Shown here one piece after another: positions 33,711-44,927 of a stretch of DNA of 64,000 nt (position 1 is its first letter; each line of letters starts with the position of its first letter). Source of the DNA: Gordonia araii NBRC 100433 (GTDB lineage: Bacteria > Actinomycetota > Actinomycetes > Mycobacteriales > Mycobacteriaceae); NCBI RefSeq assembly GCF_000241265.1, contig NZ_BAEE01000036.1:62001-126000 (forward strand). Direction: 5' to 3'. The notes beneath the pieces are model-generated. The model had not been told where the DNA came from and searched no databases. It saw nothing but the letters and a program-made list of their open reading frames with translations. A program made the position numbers and the translations under genes.

Positions 33711-34019
33711 GTGGCACAGGCGACGCAGATCCCGGCGGACACCGCCGAGGGAGTATGGACGGTGGTCACCCGCACCTCGACCTATTTGCTCGACTTCGGG
33801 GAGATGACGCTGTTGCGGGCGCCCGGCGTCGGTAGCAGCGGGGACGGGAACTGGGAGGTCAGCGAACTGCGCCGCGACTCCGAAGACATCCCGCTGCTCG
33901 GCGTGAAACTGTGTGAGGTCGGTGTCTCCGCGCAATTCTGGGTCCGGGCGGTCGACGACCCGAATGTCCGCACGTGGCGGATCACGACGCCGGTCGTGTC
34001 CATCGAACGGATCGGCTGA
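33711..34019 (+). CDS. Hypothetical protein downstream of mshC
   Basis: 102 residues with GTG start, AAGG 8 nt upstream. No signal peptide, membrane helix or metal motif; one cysteine. The sequence alternates beta-like segments (GVWTVVTRTSTYLLDFGEMT, RTWRITTPVVSIERI), suggesting a small beta-sheet protein. I do not recognise the family. Ten bases after mshC, so probably on the same transcript, and convergent with the PAC2 gene, 4 bp between ends. Confidence 0.65.
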   Translation: MAQATQIPADTAEGVWTVVTRTSTYLLDFGEMTLLRAPGVGSSGDGNWEVSELRRDSEDIPLLGVKLCEVGVSAQFWVRAVDDPNVRTWRITTPVVSIERIG

Positions 34020-34023
34020 CCGG

Positions 34024-34902
34024 CTACGCCGAACCGGACCCGGGGCCGCGGCGCCGGAGGTAACGCTCGAAATCCGCCGCCAACTGCTCACCGTCGATCT
34101 CCGGTAGCGCGTTCGGGTCGGTCGACGTCGCGTCGTCGTTGGCCTCGAGTGCCCGGATGTACTCCGACATCTCCTCGTCGTCGGAGGTCATCTCGTTGAC
34201 GGTGCGCTCCCACTCGTCGACCCGCACCGGAAGCTGATCCATCGGGATCTCGACGTCGAGGACCTCTTCGAGCCGCCGCAGCAGCGCGAGCGTCGCCTTC
34301 GGGTTGGGCGACGCTGAGATGTAGTGCGGCACGGCCGCCCATAGCGATACCGACGGAATGCCCGCCGCCACGAGCTGGTCCTGCAGGACGCCGGTGATCC
34401 CGGTCGGACCCTGATACTGCGATTCGGCGAGACGGTACCGTTTGGCGGCTTCACTGCTGTAGGCCGAACCGGACACCGGAACCGGACGGGTGTGGGGAGT
34501 GTCGGCCATCATCGATCCGAGCATCACCGCCGACGTGACTCCTGCCACATCGGCCACCTCGGTGATCTCGGCGACGAATGCCCGCCAGCGGAAGTTGGGT
34601 TCGACGCCGCGGACCAGGAGCAGGTCGTGTTCGGCGCCGGGCGGGGTGCACGTCGAGAAAGTCGTCGTCGGCCACTCCAGCCGTCGGCTGACCCCGTCGA
34701 CGAGACGGACCGTAGGGCGGTTGACCTGGAAGTCGTAGTAGTCGTCCGGCGTGATCTCGTAGATCTGCTCGGCATTCCAGAACAGCTCCAGATGCTCGAT
34801 CGAGCTGCTCGCCGCCTCGCCGGCGTCGTTCCAGCCCTCGAACGCGGCCACGAGCACGGGATCGCGCAATTCGGACAGGCGCTGCAGGCGTTCGGCGGTC
34901 AT
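34024..34902 (-). CDS. PAC2 (proteasome assembly chaperone 2) family protein, second copy
   Basis: 292 residues. PAC2 fold with the typical start DPVLVAAFEGWNDAGEAAS, the middle motif LLVRGVEPNFRWRAF, and WAAVPHYISASPNPKATLALL. It ends in an acidic helix-rich tail with DFERYLRRRG. From memory it equals Rv2125 of M. tuberculosis. Paralogue of the protein at 9846-10865; both share the VEPNFRW/SEPDLRW motif. The actinobacterial role is unproven. Divergent from metH with 50 bp between starts. Confidence 0.87.
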   Translation of the reverse strand: MTAERLQRLSELRDPVLVAAFEGWNDAGEAASSSIEHLELFWNAEQIYEITPDDYYDFQVNRPTVRLVDGVSRRLEWPTTTFSTCTPPGAEHDLLLVRGVEPNFRWRAFVAEITEVADVAGVTSAVMLGSMMADTPHTRPVPVSGSAYSSEAAKRYRLAESQYQGPTGITGVLQDQLVAAGIPSVSLWAAVPHYISASPNPKATLALLRRLEEVLDVEIPMDQLPVRVDEWERTVNEMTSDDEEMSEYIRALEANDDATSTDPNALPEIDGEQLAADFERYLRRRGPGSGSA

Positions 34903-34952
34903 GGACCAAGCCTAAGGCTGAACGGCTGCGACGGGCGAATACTCTTAAGGAC

Positions 34953-37900
34953 ATGGACCCCTCGTCGCCAACGGCATCGAACTACGACTCGACGCTGCTT
35001 TCGGCCATGTCGGAGCGGGTGCTGATCGGCGACGGGGCGATGGGCACGATGCTGCAGGCGGCCGACCTGACCCTGGACGACTTCCTGGGTCTGGAGGGGT
35101 GCAACGAGATCCTCAACGAGACCCGTCCGGACGTCCTGGCCCACATCCACCGCGCCTACTTCGAGGCCGGCGCCGATCTGGTCGAGACGAACACCTTCGG
35201 CTGCAACCAGTCGAATCTCGGCGACTACGACATCGCCGACCGGATCACCGACCTCGCCTACCGCGGCACGGCGATTGCGCGGGGCGTCGCCGACGAGATG
35301 GGCAAGACCGCCTACGGCACCGACCGTTTCGTCGTCGGGTCGATCGGGCCGGGCACCAAGCTGCCGAGTTTGGGCCACACGACCTTCGGCGTGCTGCGCG
35401 ACGCCTACCAGCAGTGCGCGGTCGGCATGCTCGACGGCGGCGCCGACGCCATTCTGATCGAGACCGCGCAGGACCTGTTGCAGGTGAAGGCGGCCGTCGT
35501 CGCGTCGCGGCGGGCGATGGAGGCGCGCGGTCGCCACATCCCCATCCTGGTGCACGTCACCGTGGAGACCACCGGAACGATGCTGCTGGGTTCGGAGATC
35601 GGCGCGGCGCTCACCGCACTCGAACCCTTGGGCATCGACGTGATCGGCCTGAACTGCGCCACCGGTCCCGCGGAGATGAGCGAACATCTGCGCTACCTGT
35701 CGCGGCACGCGCGGATCCCGGTGTCGGTGATGCCGAACGCCGGTCTGCCCGTGCTCGGTCCGAACGGCGCCGAATACCCGCTCACCGCGGAAGAACTCGC
35801 GGTCGCCCTCCGTGATTTCGTCACCGACTACGGCCTCTCGATGGTGGGCGGCTGCTGTGGCACGACGCCCGAGCACATCCGCCAGGTCGCCGAGGCGGTG
35901 GCCGCCGTCGAGCGGGCGCCGCGCGAGCAGCAGCACGAGTCGGCAACGTCATCGCTCTACACGTCGGTGCCGTTCGCGCAGGACGCGAGTTTCCTGGTGA
36001 TCGGCGAGCGGACCAATTCCAACGGCTCCAAGGCTTTCCGCGAGGCGATGATCGCGGAGGACTATCAGCACTGCCTCGACGTCGCCAAGGAGCAGACCCG
36101 CGACGGCGCCCACATGCTCGACCTCAACGTCGACTACGTCGGCCGCGACGGCGCGCAGGACATGACCGCGCTGGCCACCCGTTTCGCCACCTCGTCGACG
36201 CTGCCGATCATGATCGACTCGACCGAGCCGGAGGTCATCCGGGCGGGTCTGGAGGCGCTCGGCGGTCGCTGCGCGGTCAACTCGGTGAACTTCGAGGACG
36301 GCGACGGCCCGGGGTCGCGCTACCAGCGGATCATGGAACTCGTCGTCGAGCACGGAGCGGCCGTCGTCGCCCTGACGATCGACGAGGAGGGTCAGGCGCG
36401 CACCGCCGACGACAAGGTGCGGATCGCCGAGCGGCTGATCGCCGATCTCACGTCGACGTGGGGCCTGACCGACGAGGACATCATCGTCGACGCGCTCACC
36501 TTCCCGATCTCCACCGGCCAGGAGGAGGTGCGCCGCGACGGCATCGAGACGATCGAGGCGATCCGGCGGCTGAAAGCGGCCCATCCGAGCCTGCACTTCA
36601 CCCTCGGCATCTCGAACATTTCCTTTGGCCTGAATCCGGCGGCGCGACAGGTGCTCAACTCGGTGTTCCTCCACGAATGCGTGCAGGTCGGGCTGGACAC
36701 GGCGATCGTGCACGCGTCGAAGATCCTCCCGATGGCGCGGATCCCCGAAGAACAGCGGGAGACGGCGCTGGACCTGGTCTACGACCGCCGGCGCGACGGC
36801 TACGACCCGTTGCAGAAGCTCATGGAGCTGTTCGAGGGCGTGTCCGCGGCCTCGGCCCGCGAGAGCCGGGCCGCCGAACTCGCCGCCCTGCCGTTGTTCG
36901 AGCGTCTCGAACGGCGCATCGTCGACGGCGAGCGGGCCGGTTTGGAAGCCGACCTGGACGAGGCGATGACGCAGGTGCCGCCGCTGCAGATCATCAACGA
37001 AACCCTGCTGAGCGGAATGAAGACCGTCGGCGAGCTATTCGGCTCCGGACAGATGCAGTTGCCCTTCGTCTTACAGTCGGCCGAGGTGATGAAATCGGCG
37101 GTCGCCCATCTGGAACCGCATATGGAGGCCACCGGCGACAGCGGCAAGGGCCGGATCGTGCTGGCCACGGTGAAGGGGGACGTCCACGATATCGGCAAGA
37201 ACCTCGTCGACATCATCCTGTCCAACAACGGCTACGAGGTGGTCAACCTCGGCATCAAGCAGCCGATCAACACCATCCTGGAAGCGGCCCGCGACAAGAA
37301 CGCCGACGTGATCGGCATGTCCGGGCTGCTGGTGAAGTCGACGGTGGTGATGAAAGAGAACCTCGAGGAGATGAACTCCCGGGGTGCCGCGCAGTACCCG
37401 GTGCTGCTCGGCGGCGCGGCCCTGACGCGCGCCTACGTCGAGAACGACCTCACCGAAACCTACGAGGGCGAGGTCCACTACGCGCGAGACGCGTTCGAGG
37501 GCCTGCGGCTGATGGACGACATCATGGCGACCAAGCGCGGGGAGGGTCCGGCGCCCGACAGTCCCGAGGCGATCGAGGCGGCGCAGAAGGCCGCTGAGCG
37601 CAAGGCCAGGCATGCCCGGTCGAAGGCGATCGCGGCCAAGCGGAAAGCCGCGGAGGAGCCGGTGGAGGTGCCCGCCCGGTCCGACGTCGCCACCGACAAC
37701 GAGATCCCGGTGCCGCCGTTCTGGGGCAATCGGATCGTCAAGGGAATCCCGGTCGCCGAGTATCGCGAGATGCTCGACGAGCGCGCGCTGTTCCTGGGGC
37801 AGTGGGGGTTGCGCGGCACGCGCGGTGGCGACGGCCCCTCCTACGAGGAGCTTGTCGAGACGGAGGGCCGTCCCCGGCTGCGGTACTGGATCGACCGGCT

Positions 37901-38534
37901 CGCCACCGAGGGCATCCTCGCCCACGCCGCGGTGGTGTACGGCTACTTCCCGGCCGTGAGCGAGGGGAATACCGTGCACGTGCTCACCGAGCCCGATCCG
38001 GCGGCACCGGTGCTGCTCAGCATGGACTTCCCGCGCCAGCAGCGGCCGCGGTTCCTGTGCGTCGCCGACTTCATCGCCTCGCGGGAGGCGGCGATCGAGT
38101 CCGGCCGCCCCGACGTGCTGCCCATGCAGCTGGTGACGATGGGTACGCCGATCGCCGACTTCGCCAACACCCTGTTCGCCGAGAACGCCTACCGCGACTA
38201 CCTGGAGGTGCACGGGATCAGCGTGCAACTCACCGAGGCGCTGGCCGAGTATTGGCACCAGCGCGTGCGGTCGGAGCTGACCTTCGCCGAGGGATCGATG
38301 GCGGAGGAGGATCCCGACGATCCGCAGGGCTTCTTCGACCTCGAGTACCGGGGCGCGCGCTACTCCTTCGGCTACGGCGCCTGCCCGAACTTGGAGGACC
38401 GGGCGCACATCGTCGACCTGCTGGAGTCCGAGCGGATCGGTGTGACGCTGTCCGAGGAGTTGCAGCTGCACCCCGAGCAGTCGACCGACGCCTTCGTCCT
38501 GCACCATCCCGAGGCTAAGTACTTCAACACTTGA
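34953..38534 (+). CDS. metH: Cobalamin-dependent methionine synthase MetH
   Basis: 1193 residues. Domains in order: homocysteine-binding barrel (about 15-320, zinc cysteines in GLNCATG and VGGCCGTTP), methyltetrahydrofolate pterin-binding barrel (about 340-620, VIGERTNSNGSK), cap, B12-binding Rossmann domain (DVHDIGKN with the cobalt-ligating His, near 748), and the C-terminal AdoMet-binding reactivation domain. A Lys/Ala/Arg-rich linker sits before the last domain. Transfers a methyl group from 5-methyl-THF to homocysteine. No cobalamin riboswitch fits in the 50-bp upstream gap. Confidence 0.97.
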   Translation: MDPSSPTASNYDSTLLSAMSERVLIGDGAMGTMLQAADLTLDDFLGLEGCNEILNETRPDVLAHIHRAYFEAGADLVETNTFGCNQSNLGDYDIADRITDLAYRGTAIARGVADEMGKTAYGTDRFVVGSIGPGTKLPSLGHTTFGVLRDAYQQCAVGMLDGGADAILIETAQDLLQVKAAVVASRRAMEARGRHIPILVHVTVETTGTMLLGSEIGAALTALEPLGIDVIGLNCATGPAEMSEHLRYLSRHARIPVSVMPNAGLPVLGPNGAEYPLTAEELAVALRDFVTDYGLSMVGGCCGTTPEHIRQVAEAVAAVERAPREQQHESATSSLYTSVPFAQDASFLVIGERTNSNGSKAFREAMIAEDYQHCLDVAKEQTRDGAHMLDLNVDYVGRDGAQDMTALATRFATSSTLPIMIDSTEPEVIRAGLEALGGRCAVNSVNFEDGDGPGSRYQRIMELVVEHGAAVVALTIDEEGQARTADDKVRIAERLIADLTSTWGLTDEDIIVDALTFPISTGQEEVRRDGIETIEAIRRLKAAHPSLHFTLGISNISFGLNPAARQVLNSVFLHECVQVGLDTAIVHASKILPMARIPEEQRETALDLVYDRRRDGYDPLQKLMELFEGVSAASARESRAAELAALPLFERLERRIVDGERAGLEADLDEAMTQVPPLQIINETLLSGMKTVGELFGSGQMQLPFVLQSAEVMKSAVAHLEPHMEATGDSGKGRIVLATVKGDVHDIGKNLVDIILSNNGYEVVNLGIKQPINTILEAARDKNADVIGMSGLLVKSTVVMKENLEEMNSRGAAQYPVLLGGAALTRAYVENDLTETYEGEVHYARDAFEGLRLMDDIMATKRGEGPAPDSPEAIEAAQKAAERKARHARSKAIAAKRKAAEEPVEVPARSDVATDNEIPVPPFWGNRIVKGIPVAEYREMLDERALFLGQWGLRGTRGGDGPSYEELVETEGRPRLRYWIDRLATEGILAHAAVVYGYFPAVSEGNTVHVLTEPDPAAPVLLSMDFPRQQRPRFLCVADFIASREAAIESGRPDVLPMQLVTMGTPIADFANTLFAENAYRDYLEVHGISVQLTEALAEYWHQRVRSELTFAEGSMAEEDPDDPQGFFDLEYRGARYSFGYGACPNLEDRAHIVDLLESERIGVTLSEELQLHPEQSTDAFVLHHPEAKYFNT

Positions 38535-38620
38535 TCGTCGCGCCGGACAGCCGCCACCCGTCGCGGGTGATGCGCCGGTGGCAAACGGTGACACCGTCGC
38601 GATCGCCTTGGTTAGCTGAC

Positions 38621-39859
38621 GTGGTGAGCAGCGTCGACGACAGTCAGCGATACGTCACCCGCCTCGGCGCCTCGCTGATCGCGACGATCGCGCCGTCTCC
38701 TTCGGTCGACGAAGCACTCTCGGAAGTGAGTGCGCGGTACGGCCTGGACACCGCGAGCGCGGTGCTCCCGCGCGGCGCAATCACCGTGAACCGTGCCGAC
38801 GGCGCGACGATCTTCGAACGCGCCCCGTCGGGGTATCGCCTCGATCAAACCGCTGCCGTCCTCGACCTCGTGGGCGCCAGCAAGGCCGGTGCGGTCACGC
38901 CGGAGGAAGGGATTCGCCGGCTCGACGCGATCGATTCGATGCCACCCGCGGTCGGGCCGGTCGGGCGCTTCGCCGGGATCGTCCTGATCGTCGTCGGGTT
39001 GTGCCTGAATCAGGACCCCGGCCTGCACGAGTTGATCGTCGCGGGAGTGCTGTCGGTGATCACGGCGACCGTCGCCGTATCGCTGTCGCGGTGGGGCGCG
39101 CTCTCGTTGTTCAGCGCGACACTCGTCGCCTTCCTGACCGCGTTGCCGGTCGCCGTATTGTCCGAGATCGGCTTTCTCGACGCACCCGCGCAGGTCATGG
39201 TGCCGCTCATGTCGATGTTCACCCCCGGCGCGGCCCTGACCATCGCGATCCTCGAGATGTCGATGGGGGCGATGCAGACGGGTGTGACCCGGCTGATCAG
39301 CGGCGTCCTCCAACTCTTCCTGCTCGCCTTCGGCATCATCCTGGCCGTGTCGGTCACCCCGGGATTCGACGGCGTCGACGTGGGCGGTACCAACCCCGGG
39401 ATGCCGACGGGCGTCCGCTTCGCCGGCGTGATTCTCTACGTGCTCGGTGCCTGCCTGGCGTTCTCCGCGCCGCGGTCGGCGCTGCGCTGGCTGGCGATCG
39501 TGATCCTGGCGGCGTGGGGGACCCAGGAACTCGTCGGGCTGGCGCTGCACGGCTACGCCTCGTCGTTTATCGGCGCGGTCGTCGGTGTCGTCGTGGCCCA
39601 GCTGGTGCACCGCTACTTCGAGGGGCCGGCCGCGCTCGTCAGCCTCAACCCGATCTTCCGGATCCTCGCGCCCGGAGGTCTGACGCTGATCGGCGTCACC
39701 TCGGCGGCCACCCAGGGGAGTGTCGGCGGCAGTGTTCCCGCCGACATCGGTTCGCTGGTCTTCACGTTCATCGCCGTCGCCTTGGGAATGGGTGCGGGCC
39801 TCGCGCTGACCCACCTGCGCGATGCCAAAGGGGGCATGCGCTGGGGCCTCGGCGACTAG
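38621..39859 (+). CDS. ThrE-like threonine/serine exporter family protein
   Basis: 412 residues from GTG at 38621, which is uncertain: in-frame starts occur at 38531 (TTG), 38570 (ATG) and 38624 (GTG), none with a good Shine-Dalgarno sequence. The N-terminal cytoplasmic ThrE domain (about residues 1-110, VTRLGASLIATIAPSPSVDE) is followed by about ten transmembrane helices with MVPLMSMFTPGAALT. Relatives export threonine and serine. It follows metH directly. Confidence 0.8.
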   Translation: MVSSVDDSQRYVTRLGASLIATIAPSPSVDEALSEVSARYGLDTASAVLPRGAITVNRADGATIFERAPSGYRLDQTAAVLDLVGASKAGAVTPEEGIRRLDAIDSMPPAVGPVGRFAGIVLIVVGLCLNQDPGLHELIVAGVLSVITATVAVSLSRWGALSLFSATLVAFLTALPVAVLSEIGFLDAPAQVMVPLMSMFTPGAALTIAILEMSMGAMQTGVTRLISGVLQLFLLAFGIILAVSVTPGFDGVDVGGTNPGMPTGVRFAGVILYVLGACLAFSAPRSALRWLAIVILAAWGTQELVGLALHGYASSFIGAVVGVVVAQLVHRYFEGPAALVSLNPIFRILAPGGLTLIGVTSAATQGSVGGSVPADIGSLVFTFIAVALGMGAGLALTHLRDAKGGMRWGLGD

Positions 39860-39962
39860 CGGTGACCACATCGGCTCTCCCGTCGGCGATGTGACCCATT
39901 CGCCGCTGTGAGACACGTCCCGGCATTGGGAACTGCCGCGCGGCAGATGCGATGATTCGACG

Positions 39963-40649
39963 GTGAGCACCAAACCGGCACCCGCGGCGATCCTGTGGGA
40001 CATGGACGGCACCCTGATCGACTCCGAGCCGATCTGGGACGTCGCGGTCAGCGATTTCGCGACGCGGCACGGGTTGGCGATGGACGCCGACCTGCGTGAA
40101 TCCACCCTGGGCAACTCGTTGCCCGACGCGATGGGCAAGGTCTACGACGCGGCCGGGATCGGTGACGGCGACCGGGACGCCGCCGCGGACGCGCGGTGGC
40201 TGCTGGATCACGTGACCGACCTGTTCAACGCGGGATTGCCCTGGCGTCCGGGCGCCCAGGAAGCACTCGACGCCGTCGCCGACGCAGGTGTCGCGATGGT
40301 GCTGGTCACCAACACGGTCCGCGAACTCACCGAGGTCGCGCTGGCGACGATCGGGCGGGGCCGTTTCACCGCGACGGTGTGCGGCGACGAGGTGCCCATG
40401 GGCAAGCCCGCGCCGTTCCCGTATCTGCGTGCCGCCGACCTCTTGGGATATGCGCCGCATGCGTGCCTGGTCGTCGAGGATTCGCCGACCGGGGCCGCGT
40501 CGGCGTCGGCGGCCGGATGTCCGGCGCTCATCGTGCCGTCGGCGGTGGCGGTCGACGACGGCCCGGGCCGCGTCTTTCGAGATTCACTCGTCGGGGTCGA
40601 TACCGCGGAGCTGGCCGACGCGTGGCAACGCGCGCTGGCGGTGCGGTGA
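39963..40649 (+). CDS. HAD superfamily phosphatase (beta-phosphoglucomutase-like)
   Basis: 228 residues, GTG start. HAD motif I is [15 protein letters not shown] with the nucleophile Asp near residue 13; motif II is VLVTNTVRE; motifs III/IV are MGKPAPFPY and [18 protein letters not shown]. The helical cap inserted after motif I marks it as class I (phosphoglucomutase/phosphatase type). Substrate not predictable. Its stop lies 11 bp before the perfect inverted repeat at 40661-40733. Confidence 0.87.
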   Translation: MSTKPAPAAILWDMDGTLIDSEPIWDVAVSDFATRHGLAMDADLRESTLGNSLPDAMGKVYDAAGIGDGDRDAAADARWLLDHVTDLFNAGLPWRPGAQEALDAVADAGVAMVLVTNTVRELTEVALATIGRGRFTATVCGDEVPMGKPAPFPYLRAADLLGYAPHACLVVEDSPTGAASASAAGCPALIVPSAVAVDDGPGRVFRDSLVGVDTAELADAWQRALAVR

Positions 40650-40660
40650 TCCCACCCCCA

Positions 40661-40733
40661 CGCAAACCCAGCAGTATGCGACAAACCCAGCACGTGAAAC
40701 GGGTGGGGTTTGTCGCATACTGCTGGGTTTGCG
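40661..40733. repeat. Perfect 28-bp inverted repeat with 17-bp loop
   Basis: Left arm 40661-40688 begins CGCAAACCCAGCAGTATGCG; right arm 40706-40733 is its exact reverse complement. It follows the HAD gene stop and contains the ATG and most of the hydrophobic signal-sequence codons of the next gene. The left arm itself repeats AAACCCAGCA (continuing to 40691). Confidence 0.92.
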
Positions 40734-41770
40734 CACTGTTGCTCGGGGCGGTCGCGCCGGTCGCGCATGCCGCGCCGGTCGCGCATGCCGCGCCGGGCGC
40801 GCATGCCGCGCCGGGCGCGTGCTCGCCGACGGTGACGGCGGTCGGCTATTCCGACGCGCTCGACAAGAAGACGTACGGACCGGATCGCGTCGCCGGTCTT
40901 TCGGGCCTGGCCTACGACGCCGCGTCGGGGCGCTACCTCGCCCTGCCGGATCACATGCCCGAGGGCGCCGTGGTGTGGCAGCTCACTGGGCTCGACGACC
41001 TGCCGCCGCGTCCGCGCATCGCAGGCGCACCCATCCGGTTGCGCGGTGCCGACGGAAGGCAGCTCGCCGGGCGCGCGGACAACGAGGGGATCGCCGCACT
41101 GCGCGACGGGTCCTTCGTCGTCAGCTCGGAACGGGGCCCGCGAATCTCCGTCTTCGCTCGCGACGGGCGCTGGCGCTACGACGTGGAGGTACCACCGCGG
41201 TATCGGATCGCCCCGCTGGGCCGGGCCGCGCCCAACGCGGCGTTCGAAGGTCTGACGGTCACGCCGGACGGGAATCGGCTGATCGCCGCCATGGAACGCG
41301 GTCTCGCCGGCGACGAGCCGCGCACGCGCCGGTTCCTGGACTATCGGCGCGACGCCGGTGGACGGTTTCGGCTGATCCGCGAACTCGTCTACCGAACCGC
41401 ACCGGGGATGCGGATCTCGGAGATCGCGGCCTACGCCCCCGACCGGATCGTCGTGCTGGAAGCCGCCTACTCGCCTCGGCGGGGATCGAGCGCCGTGCTC
41501 GCGACGGCCGTGATCGGGCCGGCTCGCGGACCGGACATCGTGCGCCGGGTGACCAGACGGCCGCTTGCCGACCTAGTGGATTGCCCGGCACTGGGTGCGC
41601 GGAGCCGTCAGTTTCAGCGCAATCCGCTGATGGACAACTACGAAGGCATGACGGTCGCGGCACGCCCGGGCGGGCACATCATCCATCTGCTGTCCGACGA
41701 CAACTATTCGCCGGCGCAGACGACCCGTCTGCTGACGTTGTGGGCTCGCCTGCCCGGGCCACGCGGTTAG
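40676..41770 (+). CDS. Secreted esterase-like/phytase-like protein
   Basis: 364 residues from the ATG at 40676, or 358 from GTG at 40694, which starts [19 protein letters not shown], a normal signal peptide. Cleavage is likely near AHA-AP. Three [12 protein letters not shown] repeats follow. The mature part belongs to the phytase-like esterase family ([51 protein letters not shown]), a six-bladed propeller. The natural substrate is unknown. No Shine-Dalgarno sequence is seen, and the start lies within the 28-bp inverted repeat. Confidence 0.8.
   Translation: MRQTQHVKRVGFVAYCWVCALLLGAVAPVAHAAPVAHAAPGAHAAPGACSPTVTAVGYSDALDKKTYGPDRVAGLSGLAYDAASGRYLALPDHMPEGAVVWQLTGLDDLPPRPRIAGAPIRLRGADGRQLAGRADNEGIAALRDGSFVVSSERGPRISVFARDGRWRYDVEVPPRYRIAPLGRAAPNAAFEGLTVTPDGNRLIAAMERGLAGDEPRTRRFLDYRRDAGGRFRLIRELVYRTAPGMRISEIAAYAPDRIVVLEAAYSPRRGSSAVLATAVIGPARGPDIVRRVTRRPLADLVDCPALGARSRQFQRNPLMDNYEGMTVAARPGGHIIHLLSDDNYSPAQTTRLLTLWARLPGPRG
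40760..40813 (+). repeat. Three 18-bp tandem repeats in the phytase-like gene
   Basis: Unit GTCGCGCATGCCGCGCCG, the third copy starting GGC. It encodes [18 protein letters not shown] at the signal-peptide cleavage region. Confidence 0.85.
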
Positions 41771-41805
41771 CAGGCCGGCACGACGCCGTGGGAGGATGGA
41801 CAACC

Positions 41806-42069
41806 GTGAAAACCTTCGAGGAATTGTTCGCCGAGCTGGGGGATAAGGCACGTACCCGCCCCGCGGGCAGTGGCACCGTCGCCGCACTGGATTCCGGTGT
41901 CCACACGTTGGGGAAGAAGATCATCGAAGAGGCCGGCGAAGTGTGGCTGGCGGCCGAGCACGAGTCCGACGAATCGCTGGGCGAAGAGATATCTCAGTTG
42001 CTCTATTGGCTGCAGGTGATGATGATCAAACGCGGGCTGAGCCTCGACGACGTCTACCGCCATCTGTGA
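41806..42069 (+). CDS. hisE: Phosphoribosyl-ATP pyrophosphatase HisE
   Basis: 87 residues, GTG start with GGGAGGA upstream. Second step of histidine synthesis, hydrolysing phosphoribosyl-ATP to phosphoribosyl-AMP. All-alpha NTP-pyrophosphohydrolase fold with [18 protein letters not shown] and [14 protein letters not shown] carrying the acidic metal ligands. 48 bp upstream of hisG on the same strand, the usual actinobacterial pair. Confidence 0.95.
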   Translation: MKTFEELFAELGDKARTRPAGSGTVAALDSGVHTLGKKIIEEAGEVWLAAEHESDESLGEEISQLLYWLQVMMIKRGLSLDDVYRHL

Positions 42070-42117
42070 CGCGAGAACCCGGCACTCCCATAGCGAACCG
42101 ATAGGACCGAGTAACCC

Positions 42118-42963
42118 ATGCTGCGTGTGGCAGTCCCCAACAAAGGCGCGCTCTCCGAGTCCGCCTCCACCGTCCTCGCCGAGGCCGGATACCGGAAGCG
42201 CTCGGATTCGAAAGACCTGACCGTCCTCGACACGGCCAACGACGTCGAGTTCTTCTTCCTGCGTCCCAAGGACATCGCGATCTACGTCGGCCAGGGCACG
42301 CTGGACCTGGGTATCACCGGTCGCGACCTGGCCGCCGACTCCGGGGCGTCGGTCGACGAGCAACTCGCCATGGGGTTCGGCTCGTCGACCTTCCGCTACG
42401 CCGCGCCGGCCGACCAGACCTGGACGGTCGCGGATCTGGCGGGCAAGCGAATCGCCACGTCGTACCCGAACCTGGTGCGGGCCGACCTCGGTGACCGGGG
42501 GATCGAGGCCGAGATCATCCGCCTCGACGGCGCGGTGGAGATCTCGATTCAGCTGGGCGTGGCCGACGCGATCGCCGACGTCGTCGGTTCCGGTCGCACC
42601 CTTCGCCAGCACGGGCTCGCGGCCTTCGGCGAATCGCTCTGCGATTCCGAGGGCGTCCTCGTTTCGCGCGCCGGTTCCGAACTCACGAAGGCGGGCAAGC
42701 AGTTCGTGGCGCGCGTCCAGGGCGTCGTCTTCGGTCAGCAGTACGTGATGATCGACTACGACTGCCCGCGGACGCTGCTGGACGAAGCGTCCAAGCTCAC
42801 CCCCGGACTCGAATCACCCACCGTGGCGCCGATGGCCGATCCGGAGTGGGTCGCGGTGCGCGCGATGGTGCCGCGCAAGGATCACCAGAACCTGATGGAC
42901 GAGCTGGCCGAGCTGGGTGCGAAGGCGATCCTGGCCACCGACATCCGTTCCTGCCGCTTCTGA
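42118..42963 (+). CDS. hisG: ATP phosphoribosyltransferase HisG (long form)
   Basis: 281 residues. First, feedback-controlled step of histidine synthesis. Catalytic domain with [23 protein letters not shown] and the PRPP-binding loop [16 protein letters not shown]. The C-terminal regulatory ACT-like domain (about residues 208-281, [21 protein letters not shown]) marks the long homohexameric form that binds histidine directly. Confidence 0.96.
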   Translation: MLRVAVPNKGALSESASTVLAEAGYRKRSDSKDLTVLDTANDVEFFFLRPKDIAIYVGQGTLDLGITGRDLAADSGASVDEQLAMGFGSSTFRYAAPADQTWTVADLAGKRIATSYPNLVRADLGDRGIEAEIIRLDGAVEISIQLGVADAIADVVGSGRTLRQHGLAAFGESLCDSEGVLVSRAGSELTKAGKQFVARVQGVVFGQQYVMIDYDCPRTLLDEASKLTPGLESPTVAPMADPEWVAVRAMVPRKDHQNLMDELAELGAKAILATDIRSCRF

Positions 42964-42970
42964 GAGCGAT

Positions 42971-44838
<1,868 letters not shown>

Positions 44839-44927
44839 CGCGAATCACCCGTTTCCGGGGCCCGGGTGCGCGCATCTCGACCCGATCGCCGGTAGCGTGG
44901 AAAGCGGCGCGGGATAAGGAGCCAACA

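Noticed and set aside
34903-34952. Cobalamin riboswitch before metH
   Set aside because: Only 50 bp separate metH from the divergent PAC2 gene; too short for the element, and no B12 box is seen.
39867-39893. Inverted repeat CACATCG...CGATGTG after the ThrE-like gene
   Set aside because: Only 7 bp with a 13-nt loop and no T tract; too weak to call a terminator.
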